A stretch of 64,000 nucleotides of DNA from an uncultured Acidovorax sp. (GTDB taxonomy: Bacteria; Pseudomonadota; Gammaproteobacteria; Burkholderiales; Burkholderiaceae_C): contig CAJYKV010000024.1 of assembly GCA_913774955.1 (NCBI GenBank), positions 248,001 through 312,000 on the forward strand, written 5' to 3'. Position numbers and translations under genes: made by a program. Shown in pieces: positions 17,393 to 25,483 of this stretch; the stretch's first letter is position 1; each line of letters opens with the position of its first letter. The notes under the pieces are model-generated. The model searched no databases. It was not told the origin of the DNA and saw only the letters and a program-made list of their open reading frames with translations.

Positions 17393-17877
17393 ACCACATC
17401 GAAGTGCAGATCATGCAGCAGGGCTACCGCCTCGCCTGCCCCGAGGGGCAGCAGGAGACCCTGCTGCAGGCCGTCGAGCGCGTGGACGCGGCCATGACCC
17501 GCATCCGCGACGCCGGCAAGGTGCGCGCGCGCGAGCGCATCGCCGTGCTGGCGGCGCTGAATCTCGCCTTCGAACTGGCCGACCACCAGGCGCGCTCCGC
17601 GCAGCAGCCGCAGTTGCAGCCGCAGCAGCACCCTGCCGATCCGGTGGCACACCCCGGCAGCGAGGCTTCTCCGCCGCAAGCGGCCGGGAGCGTGGAGAGC
17701 CTGCAGGACGACGCCCCGCAGGCCGCGGCATCCGCGGTGGCGCCACCGGCCCTGGAAGCCGCGGCGGAAGCGGCGTCCCCGCCCGACGGCGCCATCGGCG
17801 CCGCTGGCGACGACGCCCTCGAGGCGCTGCTGCGGCGGCTCGACCAGGCGCTCGGCCAGGAAGGCCGGCCCGCCTGA
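17389..17877 (+). CDS. zapA: Cell division protein ZapA
   Basis: ZapA binds and bundles FtsZ at midcell. The first 90 or so residues match the family: MNHIEVQIMQQGYRLACPEG, then AVERVDAAMTRIRD, and the helix KVRARERIAVLAALNLAFEL that forms the dimer/tetramer coiled coil. The protein is 162 residues, about 60 longer than usual: a Gln/Pro/Ala-rich low-complexity linker (about 95-140) is followed by a short helix DDALEALLRRLDQALGQ. The tail is probably disordered. It overlaps the upstream coiled-coil gene by four bases, and the 6S RNA gene follows. Confidence 0.93.
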   Translation: MNHIEVQIMQQGYRLACPEGQQETLLQAVERVDAAMTRIRDAGKVRARERIAVLAALNLAFELADHQARSAQQPQLQPQQHPADPVAHPGSEASPPQAAGSVESLQDDAPQAAASAVAPPALEAAAEAASPPDGAIGAAGDDALEALLRRLDQALGQEGRPA

Positions 17878-17904
17878 GCGGCCCCCGCTTCTGCATCCCT
17901 GCGC

Positions 17905-17933
17905 TTCCAAAGGTCGCTCCAGGTGCCTACAAT
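17905..17933 (+). promoter_or_regulatory. Sigma-70 promoter of the 6S RNA gene
   Basis: TTCCAA (17905-17910) and TACAAT (17928-17933) are separated by 17 bases and sit just before the 5' strand of the 6S RNA terminal stem, giving a start near 17937-17940. Confidence 0.7.
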
Positions 17934-17936
17934 GGA

Positions 17937-18116
17937 GGTGTCTGCAGTGCCGCCGGGCCTTATATTTCCTTGAACCAATGCTCACTGAGCACGGGCTTGG
18001 TACATTGCCCGGTGAGCGTGATCATCTCGCGTCAGATGAACCCAACGCCTGGCTGCCCTCGCCCCCCTGAACCCCCGGTTCAGGATGAGGGTCCGGTGGC
18101 TACTGCAGGCACCCTC
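17937..18116 (+). ncRNA. ssrS: 6S RNA
   Basis: 6S RNA mimics an open promoter and sequesters sigma-70 RNA polymerase in stationary phase. The call rests on position (directly after zapA, where 6S lies in many proteobacteria), length of about 180 nt, and a long closing stem: GGTGTCTGCAGT at 17937-17948 pairs with ACTGCAGGCACC at 18102-18113 with a single G-U. Inside are the 5' CTTGAACC strand, a central bubble region with TGCTCACTGAGCACGGGC and CATTGCCCGGTGAGCG that can form paired arms, and CCTGAACCCCCGGTTCAGG. A promoter precedes it and an intrinsic terminator follows. Ends are approximate to a few bases. Confidence 0.88.
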
Positions 18117-18122
18117 TTCCCC

Positions 18123-18153
18123 AGCGCCGCGGCTGACCCCGCGGCGCTTTTTC
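18123..18153 (+). terminator. Intrinsic terminator after 6S RNA
   Basis: AGCGCCGCGG (18123-18132) pairs perfectly with CCGCGGCGCT (18139-18148) and is followed by a T-run (18148-18152). It ends the zapA/6S transcript and faces the 3' end of the GGDEF-EAL gene. Confidence 0.9.
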
Positions 18154-18200
18154 ATTTCCGGATCCTTCAAGGCGGAAGCGGCCCGTACCGCCCCATGGGG

Positions 18201-20273
18201 CTACGGCACGGCGGGCGGCGGCTGCGCGACCAGCGTGCGGAACGCCTGCGCCGGCAGCCCCGGCGCGAGCAGGAAGCCCTGGAAGTAGTGGCATTCCATG
18301 GCCTGCAATGCCTGCCGCTGCTCCGGGGTCTCGACCCCCTCGGCCACCACCTGGATGCGCAACGCGCGGCCGATGTGCACGATCGCCTCGATGATCGCGC
18401 GGTCGCTCTCGTCGTCCGGCAGGCCGCGCACGAACGACTGGTCGATCTTCAGCTTGTGGATCGCGAGTTTCTTGAGGTAGGCGAGGCTCGAATACCCGGT
18501 GCCGAAATCATCGATCGACAGTCCCACGCCGAGCGCCGCCAGGGCCGCGAGGCGCTGCTCCATCTCCCGCGCATCCTGCAGCAGGATGGTCTCGGTGAGT
18601 TCCAGCTCCAGCAGCGAGGCCGGCAGGCGGTGGCTGCGCAGCAGCGACACCAGCCGCTCCACGAAGCCCGGCTGGCGGAACTCCAGCGCGGACACGTTCA
18701 CCGCGACCATGAGCGGCGTGCCGGCGCGCATCCACTCGGCCGCCTCGCGGATCGCCTGCTCCAGCACCCAGGCGCCGAGGGTGACGATATACCCCGACTC
18801 TTCGGCCAGCGGAATGAAGACCCCGGGCGAGACGGGGCCCATGACCGGGTCGTTCCAGCGCAGCAGCGCTTCGGCACCGACGATGCGGCCCGTCGCCATC
18901 TCGACCTGCGGCTGGTAGTGCACCGCGAAATGCCCCTGGTCGAGCGCCTGGCGCATCGCATGCTCCAGCTGCATGCGCGAGAGCAGGTCGGCATTCATCT
19001 GCGGCTGGTAGAAGCCGTAGCTGCCGCGGCCGCGCTCCTTGACGCGGTACATCGCCGTGTCCGCCTGCTTGATGAGATCGTCCAGCGTGGCGCCGTCGCG
19101 CGGATGCAGGGCGATGCCGATGCTGCACTGGATGGAGAATCCCATGCCGTCCAGCATGAAGGGCTGGCGCATCTCGTCCAGGATGCGGCGCGCGACGCTC
19201 TCGGCCACCTCGGCCCCGCTGGCGTGCAGGTGGATGACGAATTCGTCGCCGCCGAGCCGGCACAGCATGTCGCTCTGGCGCAGGCAGCCCTGCAGGCGCT
19301 GCGCCACCAATTGCAGCACCCGGTCGCCGAACAGATGCCCGAGCGAATCGTTGATGATCTTGAAGCGGTCCAGGTCGATGAACAGGATCGCGAAGCCGCC
19401 GCCCGACACGGCCACCTCTTCGATCGCCGAGGCGACGCAGCGCGACAGCAGCAGGCGGTTGGGCAGCCCCGTCAGCACGTCGCTGTAGGCCAGCTGCTCG
19501 ATGCGCTTCTGCGCCGCATGCTGCAGCGTCAGGTCGCGGAACGAGTACACCCGGCCCATGGGCCGGCCGTGGCTGATCTGCGGCACGGAGCGCCGCTCGA
19601 TGACGGTGCCGCTGCGCAGGTGCAGGATGTCGGTGGTCTCCTCCTCCGGGAACTGGGCGATGCCCAGCAGCCGCGCACGGTAGGCGTCCGCATCGACCAC
19701 CTGCCGCGCCATGTGCGTTTCGAGGGCGGCATCGTCGCGCTCCACCAGCAGCTCGTCCGGCAGGTTCCACAGCAGCGCCAGCCGCTGGTTGAAGGCCCGC
19801 ACGCGGCCGGCCATGTCGCACACCAGCATGCCGTCCGCGGCCGAATCGAGCGTGGCGCGCAGCTCGCAGAGCAGCCGCTCGAGTTCGCCCTGGATGGCGG
19901 CCTGCTCGCTGCGGTCCACCATGCCGAGCACCAGCAGCGGCGCGCCTGCGCCATCGGGCCCGATGGCATCGATGGCCGCGACGCGGCGGTCCACCGGCAC
20001 GAGCCGCCCATCGCCGCGCAGCATGCTGGAATGCGAATGGATGCCCGCGCGCAGCGCGGGAAGGTCCTGCATCCAGAAGGCGACGTCCTCGGGCGTGGCC
20101 GCGAGGGTGTACACGGGCTGGCCTTCCATCGCCTCGGCGGGCCGGCCGGCCAGCGCCACGGCCGCCGGATTGCAGAACACGACGTCGAGCGATTGGGCGT
20201 CCACGAGCCAGAGCGCTTCGGGCAGTCCTTCGAACAGGGACCGCCAGGCGGCGTCGGCGGGGATGCGGTTCAC
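18201..20273 (-). CDS. PAS-PAS-GGDEF-EAL cyclic-di-GMP signalling protein
   Basis: A 690-residue cytoplasmic protein with two PAS-like sensor segments (about 8-120 and 135-250), a GGDEF domain and an EAL domain. The cyclase motif is intact (CRLGGDEFVIHL, GGDEF at 341-345) with an inhibitory-site RQSD at 332-335. The phosphodiesterase half has AEALLRWND, ELTETILL, DDFGTGYSS, KLKIDQSFV and AEGVET, so both activities are possible. There is no membrane segment. The GTG at 20273 overlaps the HD-GYP stop (GTGA), coupling it to a second c-di-GMP hydrolase gene. The signal sensed is unknown. Confidence 0.92.
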   Translation of the reverse strand: MNRIPADAAWRSLFEGLPEALWLVDAQSLDVVFCNPAAVALAGRPAEAMEGQPVYTLAATPEDVAFWMQDLPALRAGIHSHSSMLRGDGRLVPVDRRVAAIDAIGPDGAGAPLLVLGMVDRSEQAAIQGELERLLCELRATLDSAADGMLVCDMAGRVRAFNQRLALLWNLPDELLVERDDAALETHMARQVVDADAYRARLLGIAQFPEEETTDILHLRSGTVIERRSVPQISHGRPMGRVYSFRDLTLQHAAQKRIEQLAYSDVLTGLPNRLLLSRCVASAIEEVAVSGGGFAILFIDLDRFKIINDSLGHLFGDRVLQLVAQRLQGCLRQSDMLCRLGGDEFVIHLHASGAEVAESVARRILDEMRQPFMLDGMGFSIQCSIGIALHPRDGATLDDLIKQADTAMYRVKERGRGSYGFYQPQMNADLLSRMQLEHAMRQALDQGHFAVHYQPQVEMATGRIVGAEALLRWNDPVMGPVSPGVFIPLAEESGYIVTLGAWVLEQAIREAAEWMRAGTPLMVAVNVSALEFRQPGFVERLVSLLRSHRLPASLLELELTETILLQDAREMEQRLAALAALGVGLSIDDFGTGYSSLAYLKKLAIHKLKIDQSFVRGLPDDESDRAIIEAIVHIGRALRIQVVAEGVETPEQRQALQAMECHYFQGFLLAPGLPAQAFRTLVAQPPPAVP

Positions 20274-21646
20274 GCGGCCTCTCCGTCCGCCGCGGCGCGC
20301 GCCGTGTCCGCTTCCGCGGCATCCACGGCGCGCTCGAAGAAATAGCAGATGCGTTTGCGCGGCGAGAGGTAGTCGAGCGCATCGCGCGGCAGCTGCGCGG
20401 GCCGCAGGCTGCGCCGGATGCCGAGGTCGCGCGCCTGCTCCAGGTCGAGCACCAGGGCATCGTCGCGCGGCACGGCGGGGTCGTGGACGATCACCCGCGG
20501 ACGCAGCGGCCGTCCCGAATCCACAGCGACGACGATGGCGTAGCGCTCGTTGGTGAGCTGGACGATCGAGCCCGCGGGGTACACGCCCATGAGCCGGATG
20601 AAGGACTGCAGCACCTTCGCGTCGAAGCGCGACTTGTGCTGTGCGAACAGCACCGACAGCGCCTCGTGGGGCGTGAGCGGCTGCACGCCGTGCAGCGGGT
20701 TGCACAGGCGGTCGTAATGGTTGACGAGCGCGAGCACCTGGCCCGAGCGGCCGAGTTCCGAGCCTTTGAGCCCCAGGGGGAAACCACCGCCGTCGGCCCG
20801 CTCGTGGTGCTGGGCGATCGCGGAGACCACCGCCCGGCCCAGGCCCATGCGCTGCGCCAGCACCACCGATTCGCCCACGTGCGCCTCGTAGAGCGCCTGG
20901 TCCGCGGGGCCCAGGGGGGCGCCGGGCTGCGCGACGTGCGGCGGCAGCGTGATCTTGCCGAGGTCGTGCAGCAGCGCGGCGATGCCCAGATCGCCGAGGT
21001 CGTCGCCGCGCATGCCCAGCGTCTTGCCGAGCAGCAGCGAGAGCACGGCCACGTTCACCGAGTGCAGGGCCGCGCGCGTGCCGACGCGTTCGGACAGCAG
21101 CCGGATGGCCGTTTCGCTGTGGTCGGAGAGCTGGCTGACGCAGCCCTGGACCAGCGCCTCGGTAGCGCGGCGGGCTTCCGCCGGGTCCTGCTCGGCGTGC
21201 AGCGCCAGGCGCTCGTAGGTGCGGGTGGCGCGCGCGAACTGCTCGTCGCAGCGGGCCAGGGAGCGGCGCTGTGCGGCCAGCCGCTCCTGCAGCAGGCTGG
21301 CGGGCTCGGCCTCCGCAGGGCCATCCGGTGCATCGGCCGCAGCGGGCGATGCTGCTGCATGCGGGTGCGCGCCCTCCTCCGCGGCGGCCTCACCCGGGAG
21401 TTCGCGCACCTCGGGATCGCTGCGTGCCGGCACCCAGCGCACCTGCTGGAGACCGAGGGACCGGAGGGTGCCGATCTGCTCGGGGGAGGCGATGCGGAAG
21501 CTGCTGACCGGAAACGGGTGGTTCATCCACCCGAGGTCGAGCTGGATGTACATGCCCACGCGCAGCCGGGCAACATCGATGAGGAAGGAAGAGTTCACAG
21601 GGTTCGCGATGACGGAAGGCTCGTAACCCCCCTCATTCGCAACCAT
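20270..21646 (-). CDS. HD-GYP domain c-di-GMP phosphodiesterase with DUF3391 N-terminus
   Basis: A 458-residue response protein. Residues about 19-78 (FLIDVARLRVGMYIQLDLGW) form the DUF3391-type N-terminal domain, followed by an Ala/Glu-rich spacer and an HD-GYP domain: LLHDLGK (H227-D228), HVGES, and AQHHERADGGGFPLGL. The last motif reads GGF where GYP is canonical, but the metal-binding HD and HHE residues are present, so hydrolysis of c-di-GMP to pGpG or GMP is plausible. Start at ATG 21646 is uncertain: a GTG two codons upstream and one seventeen codons downstream are alternatives, none with a strong ribosome binding site. It is coupled to the GGDEF-EAL gene. Confidence 0.9.
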   Translation of the reverse strand: MVANEGGYEPSVIANPVNSSFLIDVARLRVGMYIQLDLGWMNHPFPVSSFRIASPEQIGTLRSLGLQQVRWVPARSDPEVRELPGEAAAEEGAHPHAAASPAAADAPDGPAEAEPASLLQERLAAQRRSLARCDEQFARATRTYERLALHAEQDPAEARRATEALVQGCVSQLSDHSETAIRLLSERVGTRAALHSVNVAVLSLLLGKTLGMRGDDLGDLGIAALLHDLGKITLPPHVAQPGAPLGPADQALYEAHVGESVVLAQRMGLGRAVVSAIAQHHERADGGGFPLGLKGSELGRSGQVLALVNHYDRLCNPLHGVQPLTPHEALSVLFAQHKSRFDAKVLQSFIRLMGVYPAGSIVQLTNERYAIVVAVDSGRPLRPRVIVHDPAVPRDDALVLDLEQARDLGIRRSLRPAQLPRDALDYLSPRKRICYFFERAVDAAEADTARAAADGEAA

Positions 21647-21697
21647 TATCACTACTTCGTCAGCACCTGTTTCGATAAGCGCGCAAAATTTGCCGGC

Positions 21698-22495
21698 TCA
21701 GCGGCACCAGAGTTCCGCGGCCCGGCGCGCTGTATCCATCCACAGGGCCCAGCCCGCCACGGCGGCCAGCAGCACGCCGGCGATGCGGGTGCCCCAGGTG
21801 GCGCGCACCGCATCCATGCGGGACCGCAGGCGGCGCCATGCCCACGACCCGCCCACGAGCCAGAGGCCGCCGCCCAGCCCGAACGCCGCCATCGCCGCCG
21901 CGCCCTGCACGGCGCCACCGCCGAGCGCCGCCACCAGCAGCGCCGAATAGAGCAGGCCGCACGGCATCAGGGCCCAGGCCAGGCCCGCCGCCGCCGCGCC
22001 GCCCGGCGCGCGCACCACCGGCCCGAGCCGCGCCCATACCAGCCGGCCGGCGCGCTCCACCCACGCGGGCTGCCGCGCCTGCAGCGCCATGAGCACGCCC
22101 CAGGCCAGCATGGCCACGTGCAGCAGCGTCCACGCGGGGCGCAGCGCGGCGGACTGCTGGGTGAGCCAGGCGAGCCGGTCCATGGCCAGCGCGGCCGTGG
22201 CGCCGGCCAGCGCGTAGCCGGCCAGGCGTGCGAGGAGGAACCATGCCGCCCGTGCGGCGGTGCCTGCCGGTCCGGTCGCAGCGGCAATGCCGGTGCGAGC
22301 ACCCGCAGCGGCGCCCGCCCGCGGGCCTGCCACGGGCGCCACCGCCATCCATTGCACGCGGGGTCCGTCCCGGCGCGCTGCACCCGCGCCCGCGCCGCCG
22401 ATGATCGCGCCGCAGGGCGCCGCGCACATCGCCAGGCAGTGGGGCCCCCCCGCCAGTCCCATGGCGAAGGCCGTCCAGATCAGGGCATCGGGCAT
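21698..22495 (-). CDS. TauE/SafE-type (UreH-like) membrane protein
   Basis: A 265-residue Ala/Gly-rich inner-membrane protein with about six hydrophobic segments. The opening FAMGLAGGPHCLAMCAAPCG and the mid-protein LAWALMPCGLLYSALLVAAL, each with a Cys in a helix, are typical of the sulfite-exporter/UreH-like family often found in cbb3 oxidase neighbourhoods, where a role in copper or redox handling has been proposed. Between the two halves is a low-complexity Ala/Gly/Pro/Arg loop. It follows hemN by 46 bases on the same strand. The exact function is unknown. Confidence 0.82.
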   Translation of the reverse strand: MPDALIWTAFAMGLAGGPHCLAMCAAPCGAIIGGAGAGAARRDGPRVQWMAVAPVAGPRAGAAAGARTGIAAATGPAGTAARAAWFLLARLAGYALAGATAALAMDRLAWLTQQSAALRPAWTLLHVAMLAWGVLMALQARQPAWVERAGRLVWARLGPVVRAPGGAAAAGLAWALMPCGLLYSALLVAALGGGAVQGAAAMAAFGLGGGLWLVGGSWAWRRLRSRMDAVRATWGTRIAGVLLAAVAGWALWMDTARRAAELWCR

Positions 22496-22541
22496 GGCGT
22501 GGCTCGACGGTACTGCGTCGCTCGAAGGAGTGGGCGGCTGT

Positions 22542-23924
22542 TCAGATGATCCGCGAGAACCGGGCGCGCGTACGGTCGGCCTGCAGGTAGCGGTCGAACA
22601 CCATGGCGACGCCGCGCACGAAGAACCAGCCCATCTCGGTCACCGTGATGCCGTCGCTGCCCAGGGTGACCAGGCCGTCCCCGGCCATGCCGCCCAGCAC
22701 CTCCAGCTCGGCCGCGAAGTACCGGCGGAAGTCGATCAGCCAGGACTGCTCCATCGGCTCGAACAGCACTTCGCCCTGGCACATCAGCGCCATGATGACC
22801 GAGCGGCGCACGAGGTCGTCGCGCGTGAGCGCGAGGCCGCGCACCACCGGCAGGCGGCCCTGGTTGATCAGGTCGTAGTACTCGTCGAGCGTCTTGGCGT
22901 TCTGGCTGTAGGTGGCGCCCACGCGGCCGATGGCCGAGACGCCCAGGGCGATGAGGTCGCAGTCGGGCTGCGTGCTGTAGCCCTGGAAGTTGCGGTGCAG
23001 CCGCCCCTGGCGCTTGGCCACGGCCAGCGCGTCATCCGGCAGCGCGAAATGGTCCATGCCCACGTAGACGTAGCCCGCCTCCTGGAAGGCGTTGAGCGAG
23101 CGCGACAGCATCGAGACCTTGGCGGACGCCATCGGCAGCTCGGCCGACACGATGCGCCGCTGCGGTTTGAAGCGATCGGGCAGGTGCGCGTAGGCGTAGA
23201 GCGCGATGCGGTCGGGCCGCAGTTCGGCGACCTGGGCGAGCGTGCGGTCGAACGACTCGGGCGTCTGCCGGGGCAGGCCGTAGATCAGGTCCACGTTGAT
23301 CGACTCGAAGCCGATCCGGCGCGCCTCCTGCACGAGCGCGAACACCTGCTCGGCGGGCTGCACGCGGTGCACGGCCTTCTGCACGGCCGGGTCGAAATCC
23401 TGCACGCCGAAGCTCAGCCGGTTGAAGCCGAGCTGCGCGATCCTCGCGAGCCGCTGCGCGTCCACCGTGCGCGGATCGACCTCGATCGAGTATTCGCCGC
23501 CGGGCACGAGCGTGAAGCTGCGCCGCAGCACGTTCATGAGTTCCTGCAGGCCGGCGTCGCTCAGGAAGGTGGGGCTGCCGCCGCCGATGTGCAGCTGGCT
23601 CACGGCCTGGCCCGGCGCGCAGTGGGCCATGTGCAGGTCGATCTCGCGGCTCAGGTAGCGCAGGTAGACGTCGGCGCGCTCGGGATGGCGCGTGATGATC
23701 TTGTTGCACGCGCAGTAGTAGCACAGCGATTCGCAGAACGGGATGTGCACGTAGAGCGAGAGCGGCACCGCCTTGGCGGCCGAGCCGAGCCGGCGCTGCT
23801 GCAGGGCCAGCACGTACTCGTCCGGGCCGAAGGCCTCCACGAAGCGGTCGGCGGTCGGGTAGGAGGTGTAGCGGGGCCCCGCCACGTCGAAGCGGCGCAG
23901 AAGCTCGGGAGTCACAGCGTTCAT
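22542..23924 (-). CDS. hemN: Oxygen-independent coproporphyrinogen III dehydrogenase
   Basis: HemN is a radical-SAM enzyme that decarboxylates coproporphyrinogen III without oxygen, keeping haem synthesis going when oxygen is scarce. The 460-residue product carries the cluster motif FCESLCYYCACNK (CxxxCxxCxC) near residue 62, LHIGGGSPTFL, and the C-terminal HemN region. The ATG at 23924 has AAGGAA nine bases upstream. A perfect FNR-type site is centred 61.5 bases upstream of the ATG, and fnr is transcribed divergently, so anaerobic induction by FNR is likely. Confidence 0.95.
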   Translation of the reverse strand: MNAVTPELLRRFDVAGPRYTSYPTADRFVEAFGPDEYVLALQQRRLGSAAKAVPLSLYVHIPFCESLCYYCACNKIITRHPERADVYLRYLSREIDLHMAHCAPGQAVSQLHIGGGSPTFLSDAGLQELMNVLRRSFTLVPGGEYSIEVDPRTVDAQRLARIAQLGFNRLSFGVQDFDPAVQKAVHRVQPAEQVFALVQEARRIGFESINVDLIYGLPRQTPESFDRTLAQVAELRPDRIALYAYAHLPDRFKPQRRIVSAELPMASAKVSMLSRSLNAFQEAGYVYVGMDHFALPDDALAVAKRQGRLHRNFQGYSTQPDCDLIALGVSAIGRVGATYSQNAKTLDEYYDLINQGRLPVVRGLALTRDDLVRRSVIMALMCQGEVLFEPMEQSWLIDFRRYFAAELEVLGGMAGDGLVTLGSDGITVTEMGWFFVRGVAMVFDRYLQADRTRARFSRII

Positions 23925-23978
23925 GGTGCGGAATTCCTTGTCGATCCACAATGTGCACCAGGTGCCGCGCCCGTGTCC

Positions 23979-23992
23979 TTGACATCGGTCAA
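23979..23992. promoter_or_regulatory. FNR/ANR-type binding site upstream of hemN
   Basis: TTGACATCGGTCAA is a perfect 5-4-5 inverted repeat matching the FNR consensus TTGAT-N4-ATCAA with a symmetric T-to-C/A-to-G change. If it acts as a class II activator site at -41.5, transcription of hemN would start about 20 bases before its ATG, with CACATT as a weak -10. It could also act on divergent fnr. Confidence 0.8.
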
Positions 23993-24119
23993 GCATTTGG
24001 AAGCGGCTCGCTGCCACAATTGACGCATCACAGTTGCTTGCCACATTGACAGCGTGCCCACCCCGTGCACGGCAGTCGCGCAGTGGCCGAAATGCCTAAA
24101 AGGGAAGGGCCGCTCCTCC

Positions 24120-24839
24120 ATGAATCCGCACACCATCAAGGTCGCCTGTTCGAACTGCAACCTGCGCGAACTCTGCATGCCGCTCGGCCTGAACGACCAG
24201 CAGCTGCAGCGCATCGACGACATCGTGGCCACGCGCCGCAAGGTCAAGCGCGGTGGCACGCTGTTCCGCAACGGCGAGTCCTTCACGTCGCTCTATGCGA
24301 TCCGCACGGGCTTCTTCAAGACCTGCGTGGCCACCGAGGACGGACGGGACCAGGTGACGGGCTTCCAGATGGCGGGCGAGATCATCGGGCTCGACGGCAT
24401 CGTGAGCGACCACCACACCTGCGATGCCGTCGCGCTGGAGGATGCCGAGGTCTGCGTGATGCCTTTCGACCGCATCGAGGAGCTGTCGCGCGAGGTCACC
24501 GCCCTGCAGCACCACGTGCACAAGATCATGAGCCGCGAGATCGTGCGCGAGCACGGCGTGATGCTGCTGCTCGGCAGCATGCGCGCCGAGGAGCGCCTGG
24601 CGGCTTTCTTGCTCAACCTCGTGCAGCGCCTGCATGCGCGCGGCTTCTCGCAGTCCGAGCTGGTGCTGCGCATGACGCGCGAGGAGATCGGCAGCTACCT
24701 GGGCCTCAAGCTGGAGACCGTGAGCCGCACGTTCTCGAAGTTCGTCGAGGAAGGCATCGTCGAGGTCAAGCAGCGGCATGTGCGCATCGTGGAGCCGGAT
24801 GCGCTCAAGCGGATCGTGAACAGCCAGGCGTGCCACTGA
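24120..24839 (+). CDS. fnr: FNR-family oxygen-sensing transcription regulator
   Basis: A 239-residue Crp/Fnr regulator. The N-terminal CSNCNLRELC gives three cysteines (10, 13, 19) and Cys112 in VCVMPF the fourth, matching the four 4Fe-4S ligands of E. coli FNR. A cyclic-nucleotide-binding-like beta roll follows, then the dimer helix and a helix-turn-helix EEIGSYLGLKLETVSRTF with the E..SR specificity residues for TTGAT half sites. The ATG at 24120 is preferred over an upstream in-frame ATG at 24054 because homologues begin near the Cys cluster. It is divergent from hemN and faces the cbb3 cluster, both probable targets. Confidence 0.94.
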   Translation: MNPHTIKVACSNCNLRELCMPLGLNDQQLQRIDDIVATRRKVKRGGTLFRNGESFTSLYAIRTGFFKTCVATEDGRDQVTGFQMAGEIIGLDGIVSDHHTCDAVALEDAEVCVMPFDRIEELSREVTALQHHVHKIMSREIVREHGVMLLLGSMRAEERLAAFLLNLVQRLHARGFSQSELVLRMTREEIGSYLGLKLETVSRTFSKFVEEGIVEVKQRHVRIVEPDALKRIVNSQACH

Positions 24840-24840
24840 C

Positions 24841-24935
24841 ATCCCCCTGAGGCGCTGCGCGCCTTCCCCCTTCTCTCGCCTCGCTGCGCGATGCGGGAAG
24901 GGGGACGACGCCGGTGGCCGGGCGGAGCCCGTTCC
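24841..24935. repeat. Intergenic inverted repeat between convergent fnr and cbb3 genes
   Basis: The fnr stop is followed by CATCCCCCTGAGGCGCTGCG and, further on, an inverted repeat in which CCTTCCCCCTTCTC (from about 24861) faces GGGAAGGGGG (24896-24905), with a GC-rich loop rich in CGCTGCGCG. Similar C-run/G-run elements recur between genes in Comamonadaceae as I recall them; only one copy is in this window. It probably serves as a bidirectional transcription stop between convergent genes. The next 100 bases to 25051 hold no gene that I can see. Confidence 0.6.
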
Positions 24936-25051
24936 ACGGCGTCTGCTGGTATGGCCTGCTCCGCGGCCTTTTGATGGGTAAGGCCGTGCTTAACCCAACC
25001 GCTGTGCTCTGCGCGAATGCCTCCACAAAAACTCGATGGCCGCGCGCCCTT

Positions 25052-25339
25052 TCACTGCATGAACTTGCCGCACTCCAGCGGACGCTCCCCCGTGGGCACG
25101 GGGCAGCGGTTGAGCTCGAACGGCGACATCGACAGCAGCGTGGTGAGCGCGCCCGAGAGCATGCACAGCGCCCAGAACACGAAGAACGCCACCGTGTAGA
25201 CGCCCTGGCGCGAGATCGCGAGGGGCTGGTCGGCCCAGTGCAGGGCGGCCGGGTCCACGAAGGCGAATACCACCATTTCGATCAGGCCGGCCACCAGGAA
25301 GGCGGGCCAGGCGATCCACATCAGGCGCTGGGCTTTCAT
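25052..25339 (-). CDS. Small two-helix membrane protein at the end of the cbb3 cluster
   Basis: A 95-residue protein with two predicted membrane helices (about 7-30 and 46-68) and a C-terminal tail FELNRCPVPTGERPLECGKF with two cysteines, ending in the cytoplasm or periplasm. I do not recognise a named family. The ATG at 25339 has a strong AAAGGAGGAG just upstream. It is 144 bases after ccoH on the same strand and is the last gene of the block, convergent with fnr. Genomic context suggests a role with the cbb3 oxidase or its biogenesis, which is inference. Confidence 0.8.
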   Translation of the reverse strand: MKAQRLMWIAWPAFLVAGLIEMVVFAFVDPAALHWADQPLAISRQGVYTVAFFVFWALCMLSGALTTLLSMSPFELNRCPVPTGERPLECGKFMQ

Positions 25340-25483
25340 CGCGATCTCCTCCTTTGCGTTGCTTGTGCTGCCACCGGAAGCGGCGCCGCGCCGGGCCCGC
25401 CGCTGGTCGCGGACCGTCCCGCCCCTGCCCTGCCCTGCCACTCCGCGCGAACGCGGCGGCAGCGCCACCGGGGCGAGGCCATG

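Noticed and set aside
17205-20345. An open frame of 1046 codons on the plus strand crossing zapA, 6S RNA and the GGDEF-EAL gene
   Set aside because: It runs through the 6S RNA and its terminator and has no protein-like features; the real genes lie in other frames.
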